Assembly (NCBI RefSeq): GCF_027580225.2
Contig: NC_073361.2
Coordinates: 18,609,001 to 18,673,000, forward strand
From: Misgurnus anguillicaudatus
Taxonomy: Eukaryota; Chordata; Actinopteri; Cypriniformes; Cobitidae
Direction of reading: 5' to 3'
DNA: 64,000 bases
In this document: piece by piece, positions 9,166-21,511 of the stretch
Layout of the letters: every line of letters starts with the position of its first letter
Numbering within the stretch: position 1 is the first letter of the stretch
Notes under the pieces: model-generated
Told to the model about the DNA's origin: nothing
The model's database searches: none
The model's input: the letters and a program-made list of their open reading frames with translations, nothing else
Translations under genes and position numbers: made by a program

Positions 9166-12060
9166 TAAGACTGCAACAGAAATAGCACTTCAACATTACT
9201 AAAATTAAGTAACTGTCATTAAATTACAGCAAGCACACCTTCTAATCAGGCAAATAAATGAACAACTTTATGATATTTGATGTTGCCTAGTTTTTAAATT
9301 GTTGGACAAGTAATCCAAAAGTTTTAAAAATCCTAATGACAAAGCTTGACCTAAGCAAAGCACTTACCTCCAGGTCTATAGGAGGACTGACCTTTCAATA
9401 AGTTGCTTTGGATAAAATTGTTATTTACCGTAAATTAAAAAGCAAGAGACAGCAATAGAGATGCAAGAGATCAGCCGTCTGTACGACAACAAAAACAGCA
9501 CACACCTGATTGTATATTTTTTATTAAATTATTTTAAAATAAGTCTTTCATATACGTTGAAAAAGGTTGGATAATGACTCATGGTGAGATGACTCATTGG
9601 TGTGTCATTAATAATAGCTGGTATTTCAGAGTAAATCATTTTGGAATAAGACGTGGAAAAACTTTGGCAAAGCTATTTAGATAATTTATGAATCTGCCTT
9701 CATCAGCAAATGTTTCTATCCAGTTGTTAATGAGAAAATCAAAAAACAATTAAAGCTACAGACAGCAATGAAAGGGGATATGCATTTAAGTGGGTAAATA
9801 TAGAAGGAATATGGCAATGGTATATTTTGATGTACTGAATAACTATAGTCGTGACATCACCATAATTTGGAAGTTTGTTTTAGAAGTTTTCATTGTTTTT
9901 TTTGTTTTGTAGCAAAATTGTGTGAAATAGCTGTCCAAACACAGCCCCGATATCTAAAACAAGGTGAAATTTGGGCTGTCAGTGAAAATTGAATAGATGT
10001 CAACCCCCCAAAAAGGGAAAAATAAATAATCCCAAACAACGTAATCAAATCTGTAATCAGTGTTGACTGCTAACATGATGGAATATCTTACATCTAGCAA
10101 GTTATTTTGGCAAACCCAATTCAAGTTTTGATTTCGTGTTACTTATAGCCAGACATACTGAGTCTATAGTTAACTTAAACCGTAAAATGACGACTGCTTG
10201 CTGGGATTGTCTCCAATTGTGGTTTTTGGAGACAATACACTGTGTTTTTGCGATCTTACAAAATTTTCTGAAACTCCAGAGAAGATCTGCCTCAGTCAGA
10301 CTGGGCAAACAGCCGTTGATTTTCCAGGGTATTTGCGGAAAGCTGAAACAGTGGAAATCAGATGGATCATCTATCAGGATCACAGCGAGACGCATTACAA
10401 AGAGACCTGCATTTCACCGTTCAATCCTAAAACAAATTTCATCGTGTTCCAGAGAGAAAGACAAAGGAGAAGCCTGCCACAAAAATAGATTTACTCGTCC
10501 ATGTGACATTTTCGACTGAACAAATACTTCAGCCTTTGGCAAATAGCACGCTGCCTCTCTGATGCTCACTAGCGGAGTGACCATAATGATGAGCTGCTCA
10601 TTCTATCATCTGTGCACCGTACGTCAGACAGTATTACTATCTGAAATGAAAGAGTACACTATAAATTAAGACCCGCTCCTTTTTTGAAGCAGAAACCTGA
10701 AGATAGCAGGTATTGGCACAAAACATCCCCATGAAAGGCCACTTGGAGTTTATATAAACCTTTGACTTTGCATGTTTTTAATGTTCACTTCTGACACAAA
10801 TTCTGAAAACATTATTGCTGCAGCTGTGCTATTTAACAGCATCATTCAAATACCGAATCATGAGTCCTTGAGCTTTCAAATGATACAGCGGTTGTCAAGA
10901 TACATATTTGAATGCAAGAATTACATGTGAATAAATACCAAATGGCTCACCGGTGAACCACCTGTTTTTAAAAAGCCATAAGGCTACAATTCATTTTCTT
11001 TTAAGCCAAACATTACATAGTTTTATTTATCTGCATAATACTTTTTCTGATAACAGTCACCCATATAAAGCATAAGCTATATAGCCAACAAAGGAACGGA
11101 GACAAGGGGACATTGTGCACTCTTAAAATACACAGCACTGTAAATAACACAACTTAAGCTCATTATCTTTGTTTTGCATAGGTCAGCATGTAGGAGTGTT
11201 TAAGAAACGTTCGTTTGAAAAATGTTCTCTGTGTTGCTTTATTTCTATTTCTATTTTTAAAAACTACTAATAATAATGGACACACAAGCCTTTGCACTAT
11301 GGGGAAAGATTACTGGTTGTTATTGGAGGGTTATGAGTGTGATTCACCTTGCCCGGGGTACACATCACATACCCAGCATGATCATTATAGTCTGATGGTT
11401 AACTCCCTCTCTTCAGCATTCTGCCAAGAATTACTTTTTTCTAAAAGCAGTAAAGTCAGTGTTATGTATAAAATTATTTTCTCACAGTATGCGGGCCATA
11501 ATAATGAAAAGGCAGCTACTCAGTGCTTTCCAACGTAATTGGAAACTTGGAAATGGAAATCCGTGCAATCTCCTTATATAAAATCGATTTCGTATTTGCA
11601 AAGATTTCAACATCAACAAATGATGATTAAATGAAGAATTTCATTACTTTCAGCATTTTTAAAAACTGCATCACTTTTTGGATGAAGTGATGCTGAACAG
11701 ATCACGGCAGTCTGACGCATCCTTCACGACTCAGACTCCAACTTCTATGGGGAATTGCGCCACACAAATTACATTCGGCAGAATTTTTGCAGGGAATGTT
11801 TGCTTTGTTACCTGATTTGCATGATTCCTTTAGTGAAGGTGTTAAAACAACTCAAACGACCCCCTAAGTTCCCCAATGAGTTTTTACAAGTCACTACTGG
11901 CAAGCCATTTTAAGATGAAATAAATTTGGAACACTGAGATTATTAAAATGACACTGATGTTAGCTTCTGTTTGATGCTGATGTGTTCAGTCTTGTCTATG
12001 TGGAGCAGGGGACTAGAATATCAACATTAACTTTACTTAGCCAAAGCCTCTGAGGTTTGT
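9166..12060. other. Intron 1 sequence, no repeat or gene recognised
   Basis: About 2.9 kb without transposon ends that I can name. Overlapping frames at 10102-10519 on both strands share no domain with any family I know and lack splice context, so they are treated as chance. Confidence 0.4.
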
Positions 12061-13440
12061 AATCTTTGTCAAAGTACTTTTGCTTCAGGTGTTCTGCTAT
12101 ACATGGTACAGTAGCGTTTGTTTGCAATTACAGAGGTCAAAAGTTTCCTGTAGGTTTTCACCAGGTTTGCACACACTGCAGGGGGGATTTTGGCCCACTC
12201 CTCCACACAGATCTTCTCTAGATCAGTCAGGTTTCTGGCCTGTCGCTGCGAAACACTGAGTTTGAGCTCCCTCCAAAGATTCTCTATTGGGTTTAGGTCT
12301 GGAGACTGGCTAGGCCATGCCAGAACCTTGATATGCTTCTTACAGAAGCACTACTTGGTTATCCTGGCTGTGTGCTTCGAGTCATTGTCATGTTGGAAGA
12401 CCCATCCTCGACCCATCTTCAATGCTCTAACTGAGGGAAGGAGGCTGTTCCCCAAAATCTTGCAATACATGGCCCCGGTCATCCTCTCCTTAATACAGTG
12501 CAGTAAAACACCCCCAAAGCATGATGCTACCACCACCATGCTTCACAGTATAGATGGTGCTCTTGGGATGGTACTCATCATTCTTCTTCCTCCAAACACA
12601 TTTAGTGGAATTATGACCAAAAAGATCTATTTTGGTCTCATCTGACCACATGACTTTCTCCCATGACTCCTCTGGATCATCCAAATGGTCATTGGCAAAC
12701 TTAAGACGGGCCTGGACATGTGCTGGTTTAAGCAGGGGAACCTTCAGTGCTATGAATGATTTCAAACCATGACTTCTTAATGTATTACCAACAGTAATCT
12801 TGGAAATGGTGGTCCCAGCTCTTTTCAGGTCATTGACCAGCTTCTCCCGTGTAGTTCTGGGCTGATTTCTCACCTTTCTTAGGATCACTGAGCCCCCACG
12901 AGGTGAGATCTTCCATGGAGCCCCAGTCCGAGGGAGATTGACAGTCATGTTTAGCTTCTTCCATTTTCTAATGATTGCTCCAACAGTGGACCTTTTATCA
13001 CCAAGCTGCTTGCTGGCAATTTCCCCGTAGCCCTTTCCAACCTTGTGGAGGTGTACAATCTAGTGTCTTTGGACAGCTATTTGGTCTTGGCCATGTTAGT
13101 AGTTGGATTCTTACTGATTGTATGGGGTGGACAGGTGTCTTTATGCAGATAATGACCTCAAACAGGTGCATCTAATTTAGGATAATAAATGAAGTGGAGG
13201 TGGACATTTTCAAGGCACACTAACAGGTCTTTGAGGGTCAGAATTCTAGCTGATAGACAGGTGTTCAAATACTTATTTGCAGCTGTATCATACAAATAAA
13301 TCATATATTGTGATTTCTGGATTTTTTTAGATTATGTCTCTCAGTGGACATGCACCTACGATGACAATTTCAGACCCCTCCATGATTTCTAAGTGGGAAA
13401 ACTTGCAAAATAGCAGGGTGTTCAAATACTTATTTTCCTG
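12061..13440 (-). mobile_element. Tc1-like transposon, degenerate, IR/DR type
   Basis: The right terminus (CAGGAAAATAAGTATTTGAA on the minus strand) ends at 13440 beside TA. The terminal words GTGTTCAAATACTTATTT at 13428 recur at 13261, giving the two direct repeats within one inverted repeat that define the IR/DR group (Sleeping Beauty-like architecture). The left terminus and its repeats are missing or unrecognisable near 12061, so the copy is one-ended. Confidence 0.85.
12069..13094 (-). pseudogene. Tc1-like transposase pseudogene (DD34E)
   Basis: The relic reads from an ATG at 13092-13094 (MAKTK) to a stop at 12069-12071. An early in-frame TAG, frame changes in the N-terminal helix-turn-helix region and near 12500, and a TAG near 12350 inactivate it. 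Segments in order: paired-like DNA-binding remnant, the NLPRTGAP linker with [12 protein letters not shown], then the DDE catalytic core. Catalytic residues are still visible: the Asp of VMWSDETKI, the Asp of [10 protein letters not shown], and the Glu of [11 protein letters not shown]. The protein would bind the terminal direct repeats and cut at TA. It is dead as a gene. Confidence 0.9.
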
Positions 13441-14150
13441 TATATTTGAAGTCATTCAATCAAAGATGGGACATTGACATTGTAGTCAATGCCAGCAGCA
13501 AAACATAAAATCAACAAGAATCAAAAGGGACTTTAACTAGCTTTCTTTTGTCTCCTATCTTTATGTGCACCTGTGCTTGATGAGCACATCTTGTCCTGTT
13601 GGCTGCTGACTGTCACCTGGGTGTTTCCTGAAAGCTGAAGGGGGCATTTTAATCATAGTCAGGTCTCGACTGAAGTAAACCTGAGTGATCAGACTCTATG
13701 CAAGATCAAATTCTGTTTTTCCTCCATCCAATTCTGTGAGCATCTGTCAGGTCTGATTTGCCAGAGCCCCCAGGTACATTTGATTATGTGTGTGTGCGTG
13801 TGTGTGTAAGTTGCTAGTGACTGAGGTGAAGATGATGGATACACTTGTAAAGGATTAAAAGCATTTTGAAAAATGTTGCTGTCAAATGAAAGCATGAAGT
13901 GTGCTAAAATCAAGTTTATGAGAATAATTACAACATTTTTAGCTCTAAGTAATGGGCCCTTTTGATTTCAACAATAGATTATCATCTTATCAGTCCATAA
14001 TTCATCTCACCCCAGTAATGAAAACTTACATCTGACTGTTGAGAATTTATTATAGAAAAGATAAAAATGAAAGAGAAAGATAAAATGAAAAGTGGGTAAC
14101 TTTTTGAAGTTGATAATGAAGCAGGATAAAAAGAGAAATCATGCGGGGGA
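13441..14150. other. Intron 1 sequence, short GT-rich stretch
   Basis: No gene. A short imperfect TG repeat lies at about 13786-13807. Nothing else recognised. Confidence 0.4.
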
Positions 14151-14153
14151 TTT

Positions 14154-14245
14154 TATATACGTTATATACGGGGGTGTAAAAGTTTAAGACCACTAGTAAA
14201 AAAAGAATTTATTTTGCACATAATTTCATATAACACAAATTTTTC
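14154..14245. mobile_element. Possible solo transposon end (GGGGGTGTAAAAGTTTAAG)
   Basis: TATACGGGGGTGTAAAAGTT with TTAAGACCACTAGTAAAAA resembles a Tc1/mariner terminus beside TA. No partner end is nearby, so this is a tentative remnant. Confidence 0.3.
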
Positions 14246-14323
14246 CTCACAAATTAAATTAAGAAAGAGACAAGGATGTACTGCAAGTGAAGCGAAAGTG
14301 ACGTAATGACCAATGTATTGCTT

Positions 14324-14828
14324 TTAACTCATTCCCTGCCAGGCATTTTTTTTTAAGTTGCCCGGCAGCATTTTTATTGATTTTCACAAAAGGTTCACAA
14401 AATGCCTTCCAGCTAATTTTTCTTCTATAAATATATAAACATACAAATATATCAAATGAAAGAACAGACCCTCTGGTTTCAAACAAACAAACAAAACGGG
14501 AAAAAAAAAACATTTCATCCTATCTTCATTCATTCTCATTTTGAAACCACTCAAATATGGGTAGGTGTCTTGAAAAATACCAAATTTTGAGCAAAAAGCT
14601 GAAACTTTCTTGGACTTTTGTTAGAGATCAGATTCAGAACGATGATCAAAACAAACAGGGAACTTAAAATGTTGTTAAATTAGTTTTTGCTTCAGTTTCT
14701 TATAAATTGGGTAATCAAGTGGATAATAGAATTACAGATTACCGTAAAAACTCAGGAAAGTGTCATTGGCATGGAAATGTTTTCTCTTAATTGACGAGAT
14801 AACTCGTCAATGGCGGGGAAAGAGTTAA
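14324..14828. mobile_element. TTAA-flanked MITE, TTAACTC...TTCCCYGCCA family, copy 1
   Basis: TTAACTCATTCCCTGCCAGG at the left pairs with GGCGGGGAAAGAGTTAA at the right; TTAA at 14324-14327 and 14825-14828. A local hairpin, TTGACGAGATAACTCGTCAA, lies just inside the right end. Complete second copy at 56733-57212, and a partial third at 63496-64000. Non-coding. Confidence 0.8.
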
Positions 14829-14946
14829 CCCATCCAGTGGGTCATGAACACACACACACATACCTGGAGCAGTGCACTTCTATCACTGCAGCAACTGGGG
14901 ACCATGAGACTCGAACCGTCAACTTTCGAATTTCAAGCATGACTCT

Positions 14947-15277
14947 CACGGTACATTCACACGGGGCGTAAGCATTAACGATTAACGGAAGGCTTGTCTG
15001 AAGCGTTGCCAACAGCCAATCACAGTGGCCACTACACATGCTCCGGTCTTCCTTAAACGTAATTGGCTAGCTCTGCCTAGGTTATTTACATAAGGCGATC
15101 TGATTGACTGACGCACGCGTTGCTGCTTAAAAAGTTGAGAAATGTTCAACTTCTGCAGCGAGCAACGGCAATGACGCGGGCCGACGGATCCACAATTCAG
15201 TTCGGCAACGTATGACATCACCCATTAAAAGTGAATAGGAAGCGTTAACGCTTATGTCCCGTGTGAATGCGCCGTCA
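14947..15277. mobile_element. MITE with ATTCACACGGG ends
   Basis: Left TACATTCACACGGGGCGTAA and right TTATGTCCCGTGTGAATGCG are inverted repeats of about 25 bp. The interior is GC-richer than its surroundings and holds CCAATCACAGTGG words. No coding capacity; target duplication not clear. Confidence 0.6.
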
Positions 15278-15359
15278 GGGTTTTCCGCAGCACTTGTAGT
15301 TCGGGACGGCCCGCCTAAGCTGGGAAACCCTACTGCCTTAACTAGGTTGCCAAAAAAAA

Positions 15360-15450
15360 TTTTTGCTGATATGGGCAGATTGACAATCTGGCAAATGCCA
15401 GAGGGGCCGGGCCATTTTTTATGTGGGCCGGTGAGATTTTTTTCTACATA
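15360..15450. mobile_element. hAT-like fragment (GGGCCGGGCCATTTTT)
   Basis: The stretch with TGACAATCTGGCAAATGCCA and GGGGCCGGGCCATTTTTTAT matches, from memory, the subterminal part of a common fish hAT element. Only one end region is visible. Confidence 0.35.
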
Positions 15451-17739
15451 TAGAGGTTACCAAAATGTTGACAAATCAAAATTAAAGGTTCTGTTCACAG
15501 AAGCCACAGTGAACGACTCCCAGCCAACTGAATTACACGACCGAGCAAGAATTTTAAGTTTTAAGAAGTCGGTGTTTCTTAAGACAAACGCAAATTCCAG
15601 CCAATCACATTACAGAGCTGAGAAACATTCCAACCAATCAAATGAAAGAAGGCGGGAGTTTATGTTCACTATGTTTGAGCGTTTGTATAGTGCTTTACAC
15701 ATGAATGTATATTGTTTCAAAGCTATTTTACAGAAAATGCATCCTTATATTAAAAAAATACAGATAATCAGCAAACCCAGATATGCAAACTACTTAACTT
15801 TAGGTCAATTTTGCCATTTTAATTTAAAAATTAAATTTAGATTATTTGTCATGTAACGCTATTGCTGCAGTGACTGTCAGTCAAGCAAAAAGAAACAACA
15901 GATGTTTATAGCAAACAGTATAAGATAAAGTATGAATGTGTGTATATTGTGGATTAAATAAGAATGGAAGAATTTACGAGAGGCCAGAACTGTATCACAC
16001 AATTTATATTTTATATTTAGTATTTAATAAATAATTGTTAAATGTAGTACATAGTCTGTAGTCTATTGCACAAAGAAGCACATTATCCAAGTACTTTTAC
16101 TTCAAATCCACTTTATCCCGGCCTCAGACCATTCAGAAATACCGGTTTGTTGGCAGAATCCATTAAGAGTCTTATAAAAAAATGCTAATGTACAAGAAAA
16201 CATGTCAGACACACAGAAAGTTTTGCAATGAATTTCTGAAGGGTAGTTTTTTGTAAGTGTATGTACTATCGAGCTGGCATGGACCTCTTAAAATTGTGCA
16301 AAACCTAATGAACCATGTTAACTCAGCATGATTTAACAATGCTCCAAAAATGGTCTTGTGTGCTTCAATGGAAGCAAGAAAATCTAACCTTTTAGCTTAT
16401 TTGATAATAATAACTTTCAGTTTATTACCAGACTTGAATGTAATTGTAGACTTTTGTATCCCTGTACTGTATGCTTTTGAAAGACACAGCATTTTATCCA
16501 TTTAATAAAAAAATAATCATCCGTTTAACTAATGATCAAAATATAAATATATATTTTCTGTATAGACATAGTTAGATATGATTCTGGACTGTCATACAAT
16601 ATAAACAAGCTGATTCTATTGTGATTGCCATTGACAATTTATTAAAAAATATAAAAGACGGGGTAATAGAGAAAAATATGTTAGCTGCCAAGTAGATCTG
16701 TTTTTGTACATACTGTAGCCCGATTTCAGTTTGTTAGATAAATGAATTTGGGCTCGTTCCTATGTTTTTAATATATCATTTCAATAAGCATCTTATATTT
16801 TGGAAATCACAATCTCTCAGACCCTAAATCTTCCCATGAATATGAAATTGCATCCTATTTTGTTCATCCCGAATTCTGCATTCCCATTTTGCAAACATAT
16901 AACATTCACACGCTGTTTGGCATGAGATCTCATGTGTGAAATTGTTCATGGTCACTGTGAATATGATCTGCAGAGATGAAATTAAAAACATCAGAGAAGC
17001 AGCGTACGGGCGGAGGAGGAAAGATACAGCAGCCCGGCCCCGTTTTCTCATGCGGTCTGTTTGTGAAGGGATTGATGCCATCCACCATTAACAGCTGAAT
17101 GCAATCAAAAGATACAAAAAGAGAGAAAGTCCAAAAGAAAAGCTTATCAACAAAATGACAGCCACACATGCGCGCTACAACCGGAGTCGCAATTTTCCAG
17201 TACTTAAAATGACAAATACATCGTTGGATGATTTCATTGCCCGTATAAACGATGTGGGTAGTGATAACTCCTAACTCCTGAAAGCTCTGCACTATTAAAA
17301 CAACATACCTTGACTTCGGTGACATAAGAATCAACACAATCTTTTCACATGGGATATTGTTGATTTAACCAGGTATGACTGGAAATGAATAAATAAATCA
17401 GTGGGGACAACAAAGTACATAAATCACTTCTCTGTACCATACCAATGCACCTCTATCACACACAGCATACACTATCAAAATGCTACTGGATCTGTGGTTT
17501 TACGAGAGAGATACAGTAATGCGTCTGAATCATAGCTGTTATAAAAATAAAGCACATCGATGGTAAACTGTGCATTCCTAGGTACCACCTTTACATATAT
17601 TGATTAATATAAAAAGAGGCTGAAAAACGTATAAATAATGTGGATTTCATCTGCCGTTCATCATATCCGAATATGAGATGTGTGTGAAATGATATCAATA
17701 GTTAAATGCAAGCTAGTTTAAATAGATGAGAGTCACATA
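15451..17739. other. Intron 1 sequence; possible conserved block near 16.83-17.33 kb
   Basis: No transposon ends recognised. The 200-residue open frame at 15254-15856 runs across a MITE end and has no domain. The 16830-17330 interval is less AT-rich, without repeats, and may be a conserved non-coding block; this is only a composition-based guess. Confidence 0.3.
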
Positions 17740-17741
17740 TA

Positions 17742-18935
17742 CACTCACCTAACGGATTATTAGGAACACCTGTTCAATTTCTCATTAATGCAATTATCTA
17801 AACATCCAATCACATGGCAATTGCTTCAATGTATTTAGGGGTGTGGTCCTTGTCAAGACAATCTCCTGAACTCCAAACTGAATGTCAGAATGTGAAAGAA
17901 AGGTGATTTAAGCTATTTTGAGTGTGGCATGGTTATTGGTGTCAGACGGGCCAGTGTGAGTATTTCACAATCTGCTCAGTTACTGGGATTTTCACGCACA
18001 AACATTTCTAGGGTTTACAAAGAATGGTGTGAAAAGGGTTAAACATCCAATATGTGGCAGTCCTGTGGGTGAAAATGCCTTGTTGATGCTAGAGGTCAGA
18101 GGAGAATGGGCCGACTGATTCAAGCTGATAGAAGAGCAACTTTGACTGAAATAACCACTTGTTACAACCGAGGTATGCAGCAAAGCATTTGTGAAGCCAC
18201 AACACGCACAACATTGAGGCGGATGGGCTACAACAGCAGAAAACCCCACCGGATACCACTCATCTCCACTACAAATAGGAAAAAGAGGCTACAATTTGCA
18301 CGAGCTCATCAAAATTGGACAATTGAAGACTAGAAAAATGTTGTCTGGTCTGATGAGTCTCAATTTCTGTTGAGACATTCAGATGGTAGAGTCAGAATTT
18401 GGCATAAAAAGTGCAGGCCACTGTGCAGGATGCTGGTGGTGGTGTAATGGTGTGGGGGATGTTTACTTGGCACACTTTAGGCCCCTTAGTGCTAATTGGG
18501 CATCGTTTAAATGCCACAGCCTACCTGAGCATTGTTTCTGACCATGTCCATCCATTTATGCCCACCATGTACCCATTCTCTAATGGCTACTTCCAGCAGA
18601 ATAATGTGCCATATCACAAAGCTCGAATCATTTCAAATTGGTTTATTAACATGACAATGAGTTCACTGTACTAAAATGGACCCCACAATCACCAGATCTC
18701 AACCCAATAGAGCGTCTTTGGCATGTGGTGGAATGGGAGCTTCGTGCCCTGGATGTGCATCCCACAAATCTCCATCAACTGCAAGATGCTATCCTATCAA
18801 GATAGGCCAACATTTCAAAAGAATGCTTTCAGCACCTTGTTGAATCAATGCCACGTAGAATTAAGGCAGTTCTGAAGGCGAAAGGGGTCAAACAAAGTAT
18901 TAGTATGGTGTTCCTAGTAATCCTTTAGGTGAGTG
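17742..18935 (+). mobile_element. Tc1-like transposon with CACTCACCTAA ends
   Basis: Terminal inverted repeats CACTCACCTAACGGATTATT and the inverted right end AATCCTTTAGGTGAGTG enclose 1194 bp. TA duplications lie at 17740-17741 and 18936-18937. Both ends are intact, so only the transposase is broken. This terminus is shared by a widespread fish Tc1 subfamily (memory, not searched). Confidence 0.92.
17890..18926 (+). pseudogene. Tc1-like transposase pseudogene
   Basis: The relic shows the helix-turn-helix part (LLGFSRTNISRVYKEW), then an RRMGRLIQADRRATLTEIT linker, then the catalytic region. Disablements include stops near 18038 and 18069, TAG at about 18331 just before NVVWSDESQF, and a frame change near 18405. 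The first catalytic Asp is in VVWSDESQF. The second, usually in an FQQDN motif, reads FQQNN, so the active-site Asp is Asn. The Glu is in [11 protein letters not shown]. The end reads ...RRIKAVLKAKG. It is inactive by several independent lesions. Confidence 0.9.
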
Positions 18936-18937
18936 TA

Positions 18938-20351
18938 CATTACACTAAATCAGCTGTTTTACAAAATAATTTAGCTTATTTAGTATGGACATAAATCATC
19001 ATATATAATGTAAAGGACATTCTGTGAAAATATAACCTTGATATCTTTAATATTGACTGAGAAAGGTCATGTATTGAAATTAAAATCAATGCCTGTAATC
19101 AAACTCGGATGCTAATCTCATTAGATCATGAGACGTTTGCCTGGATTTCACAGACAGGGTCACACATTTTATAGCCAGTGTTTGGCTGAATGACTGAAAA
19201 TCATAAATTTAAGAAAAACAAAACATAAACAAATGTGAGTATTCAATTATTCTAATGAGGGCATGCAAATTACTATCTATAGCATCATCTGGTGGACAAT
19301 CGGCCCTCTAATGCCCCAGACTTCATTTTATCCCCAGCGATACACGAGTTCGACTTCAATAGGCTGATTCAGATTCGAGTAGAGCGATAAACAGGTGGTC
19401 AGATAATTACTTTCCAACTTTTGAACAGATCTCTATCACCCCAACATATTAAACCCCTGCATCCATTCATACGAAGCTCACGTTGAAGGTAATTAAGGGC
19501 AAACTCTATTTTCTGGCAACCCTCCTCATTCTGACCCCAGCTCGTGCTGATATATTATGGGATAGCGTTACCAAGGAGCACGGTTCACGCAGGTTAATGG
19601 AAGCCCGAGGCTGGTGAAGCTAACACACTAACATGTCGAGCGCCAAAGGGTTTACAGCTTTGTTGGCGTGTCAGCCCCCAGTCTCTAATTACAGCAACAA
19701 CTTTGAACAAACACCAGCATAATTTACTCATACTGTACACACAAGCACAAGATCATACACGAGTACCTAATGTTTCATTAAGCCAGGGACTGAAGTCCAG
19801 TGGTTGGGGCTGCTAATAGGTTTGCGGTGCATTAGATTTTTTCTTACTCGTTCTGAAGGTTATTAGCAATGGATTAATTGGACCGAAGACCCATTTTCCT
19901 CTTGAAAATTCACATCTTCAAAATTTCATGAAAATAATTGCTGTGTACATAATGGCCCTAATTACACTTCAAAGGGAGAGCAAATGTGAAATATGATGTG
20001 TAGCCGGCTAATAATAAGACCCAATTCTTATTAAAATCCTTGACATTGCTTGAGTATCAAGCAACAAAGTAACAATAAATTTCACTATATAAAACTAATG
20101 TTTCTTGAGGCTTCGCCCAGATTGGATTTTTCTTATACATCAATGTCACATGACCTGAGGAAAACTACTATTATACTGTAGCTTGCATCCACATAATTAC
20201 ACCAATCTGAATTAAAACCATCTATTCTGTTAACACATTAAAGTCCCCACAAATTCTAAAATGACAATTATTATTTTTAAATAGAATATTGCAATGTTAA
20301 TTATAAACAATTTATCAGTGTATAAAATGTTTTAATCAAAATCTAAAAATT
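18938..20351. other. Repeat-free intron block, candidate conserved non-coding element (about 19.08-20.06 kb)
   Basis: About 1.4 kb without transposon ends. It is rich in homeodomain-like TAATTA/CTAATTAC words (for example TCTAATTACAGC near 19684, GATTAATTGG near 19872, CCTAATTACAC near 19956) and has an even base composition unlike the repeats around it. This is the look of an ancient intronic enhancer cluster, but only alignment to other vertebrate Caspr2 introns can show conservation. Confidence 0.35.
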
Positions 20352-21195
20352 TTAAAGGCTTAGTCTATTTTCTTAAAAAAAATCCAGATAATTTACTCAT
20401 CATCATGTCTTCCAAAATGTTGATGTCTTTCTTTGTTCAGTCGAGAAGAAATTATGTTTTTTGAGGAAAACATTCCAGGATTTTTCTCATTTTAATGGAC
20501 TTTAATGGACACCAACACTTAACAGTTTTAATGCAGTTTAAGATTGCACCTTCAACGGACTCTAAATGATCCCAAACGAGGCATAAGGGTCTTATCTTGC
20601 AAAACGATTATTATTTTTGCACTTTTAAACCACAACATCTCCAGTCCTGTGACGCACCAGCGCGACCTCACATAATACGTCATCACGTCAAGAGGTCACG
20701 GATGACGTATGCGAAACTACGCCCTAGTGTTCAAAAAGTGTGGAGAAAGAGGACCGTTCCGACGTTGTTGTATGTTGAATGATACTAATGCCTTTGTGTC
20801 AGTTTATTGTTTAAAATGGTCTGCAAATGTGCGTTTCATATATGTAACACGTGAGCTTTTCACGTCATTACGCAATTAAGCGAGGTTGCACTGGCTCGTC
20901 ACAGGACCGGAGATAGACGAGAAGTTGTGGTTTAAAAGTGCAATTTTTTTTTTTTTGCCAAAAATTACAATCGTTTCGCTAGATAAGACCCTTATGCCTC
21001 GTTTGGGATCGTTTAGAGTCCTTTGAAACTGCAATTTTAAACTGCCCATTAAATTCCATTAAAAAGAGAAAAATCCTAGTGTTTTCATTAAAAAACATAA
21101 TTTCTTCTCAACTGAACAAAGAAAGACATCAACATTTTGGATGACATGGTGGTGAGTAAATTATCTGGATTAAATAAAAATGGACTAATCCTTCA
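20352..21195 (-). mobile_element. Foldback family 'AAAGGATTAGTCC', copy A
   Basis: The left end TTAAAGGCTTAGTCTATTTT pairs with ATGGACTAATCCTTCAAGG at the right; the left TTAA is kept and the right reads TTCA. The arms share TCCAAAATGTTGATGTCTTT and its inverse. The centre (ACCGTTCCGACGTTG) is in the opposite orientation to copies at 32.4 and 45.0 kb, hence the minus call. Non-coding. Confidence 0.8.
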
Positions 21196-21335
21196 AGGCG
21201 ATCATTTCTTTTAAGGTACAAAATGATATATTGTTGTGAATATTATTGTTACTTCATTGTACTTCATTGTTCATCAATGTGTCAGTGGTTTATTTGCTGA
21301 CTTTAACCAGCCTTTGGCATGCTAGTTTGTACAAC

Positions 21336-21511
21336 CCAACTGAAAAATCCAGCTAAGACCAGCATAAGCTGTTGAGCTGGTTTTAGCTGGTCTCCAGCTT
21401 GGTTTTAGCTGGTTTTGCTGGTGTAGGAGGCTGGTTTTGCTGGTGTAGCAAGCTGGTCTAGCTGTGTTTTGGTCACTTTTTAAGCTGGTCTAGCTGGATT
21501 TTTCAGTAGGG
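21336..21511. mobile_element. MITE rich in AGCTGGTTTT (CTGAAAAATCCAGCT ends)
   Basis: AACTGAAAAATCCAGCTAAG at the left and CTAGCTGGATTTTTCAGTAG at the right form the inverted ends. The interior is a chain of AGCTGGT/ACCAGCT words, so it folds on itself in many registers. A decayed relative lies at about 26.81-26.94 kb. Confidence 0.75.

Noticed and set aside
10102..10519. Overlapping frames on both strands
   Set aside because: Three frames open at once with unrelated peptides and no family match; best explained by chance.
12190..12645. 151-codon plus-strand frame at the Tc1 locus
   Set aside because: It is the antisense shadow of the minus-strand transposase pseudogene, which explains the openness.
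15254..15856. 200-codon plus-strand frame, the longest in the window
   Set aside because: It starts within a MITE terminus, crosses a hAT-like fragment and ends in AT-rich intron; composition changes along it and no domain is recognisable.
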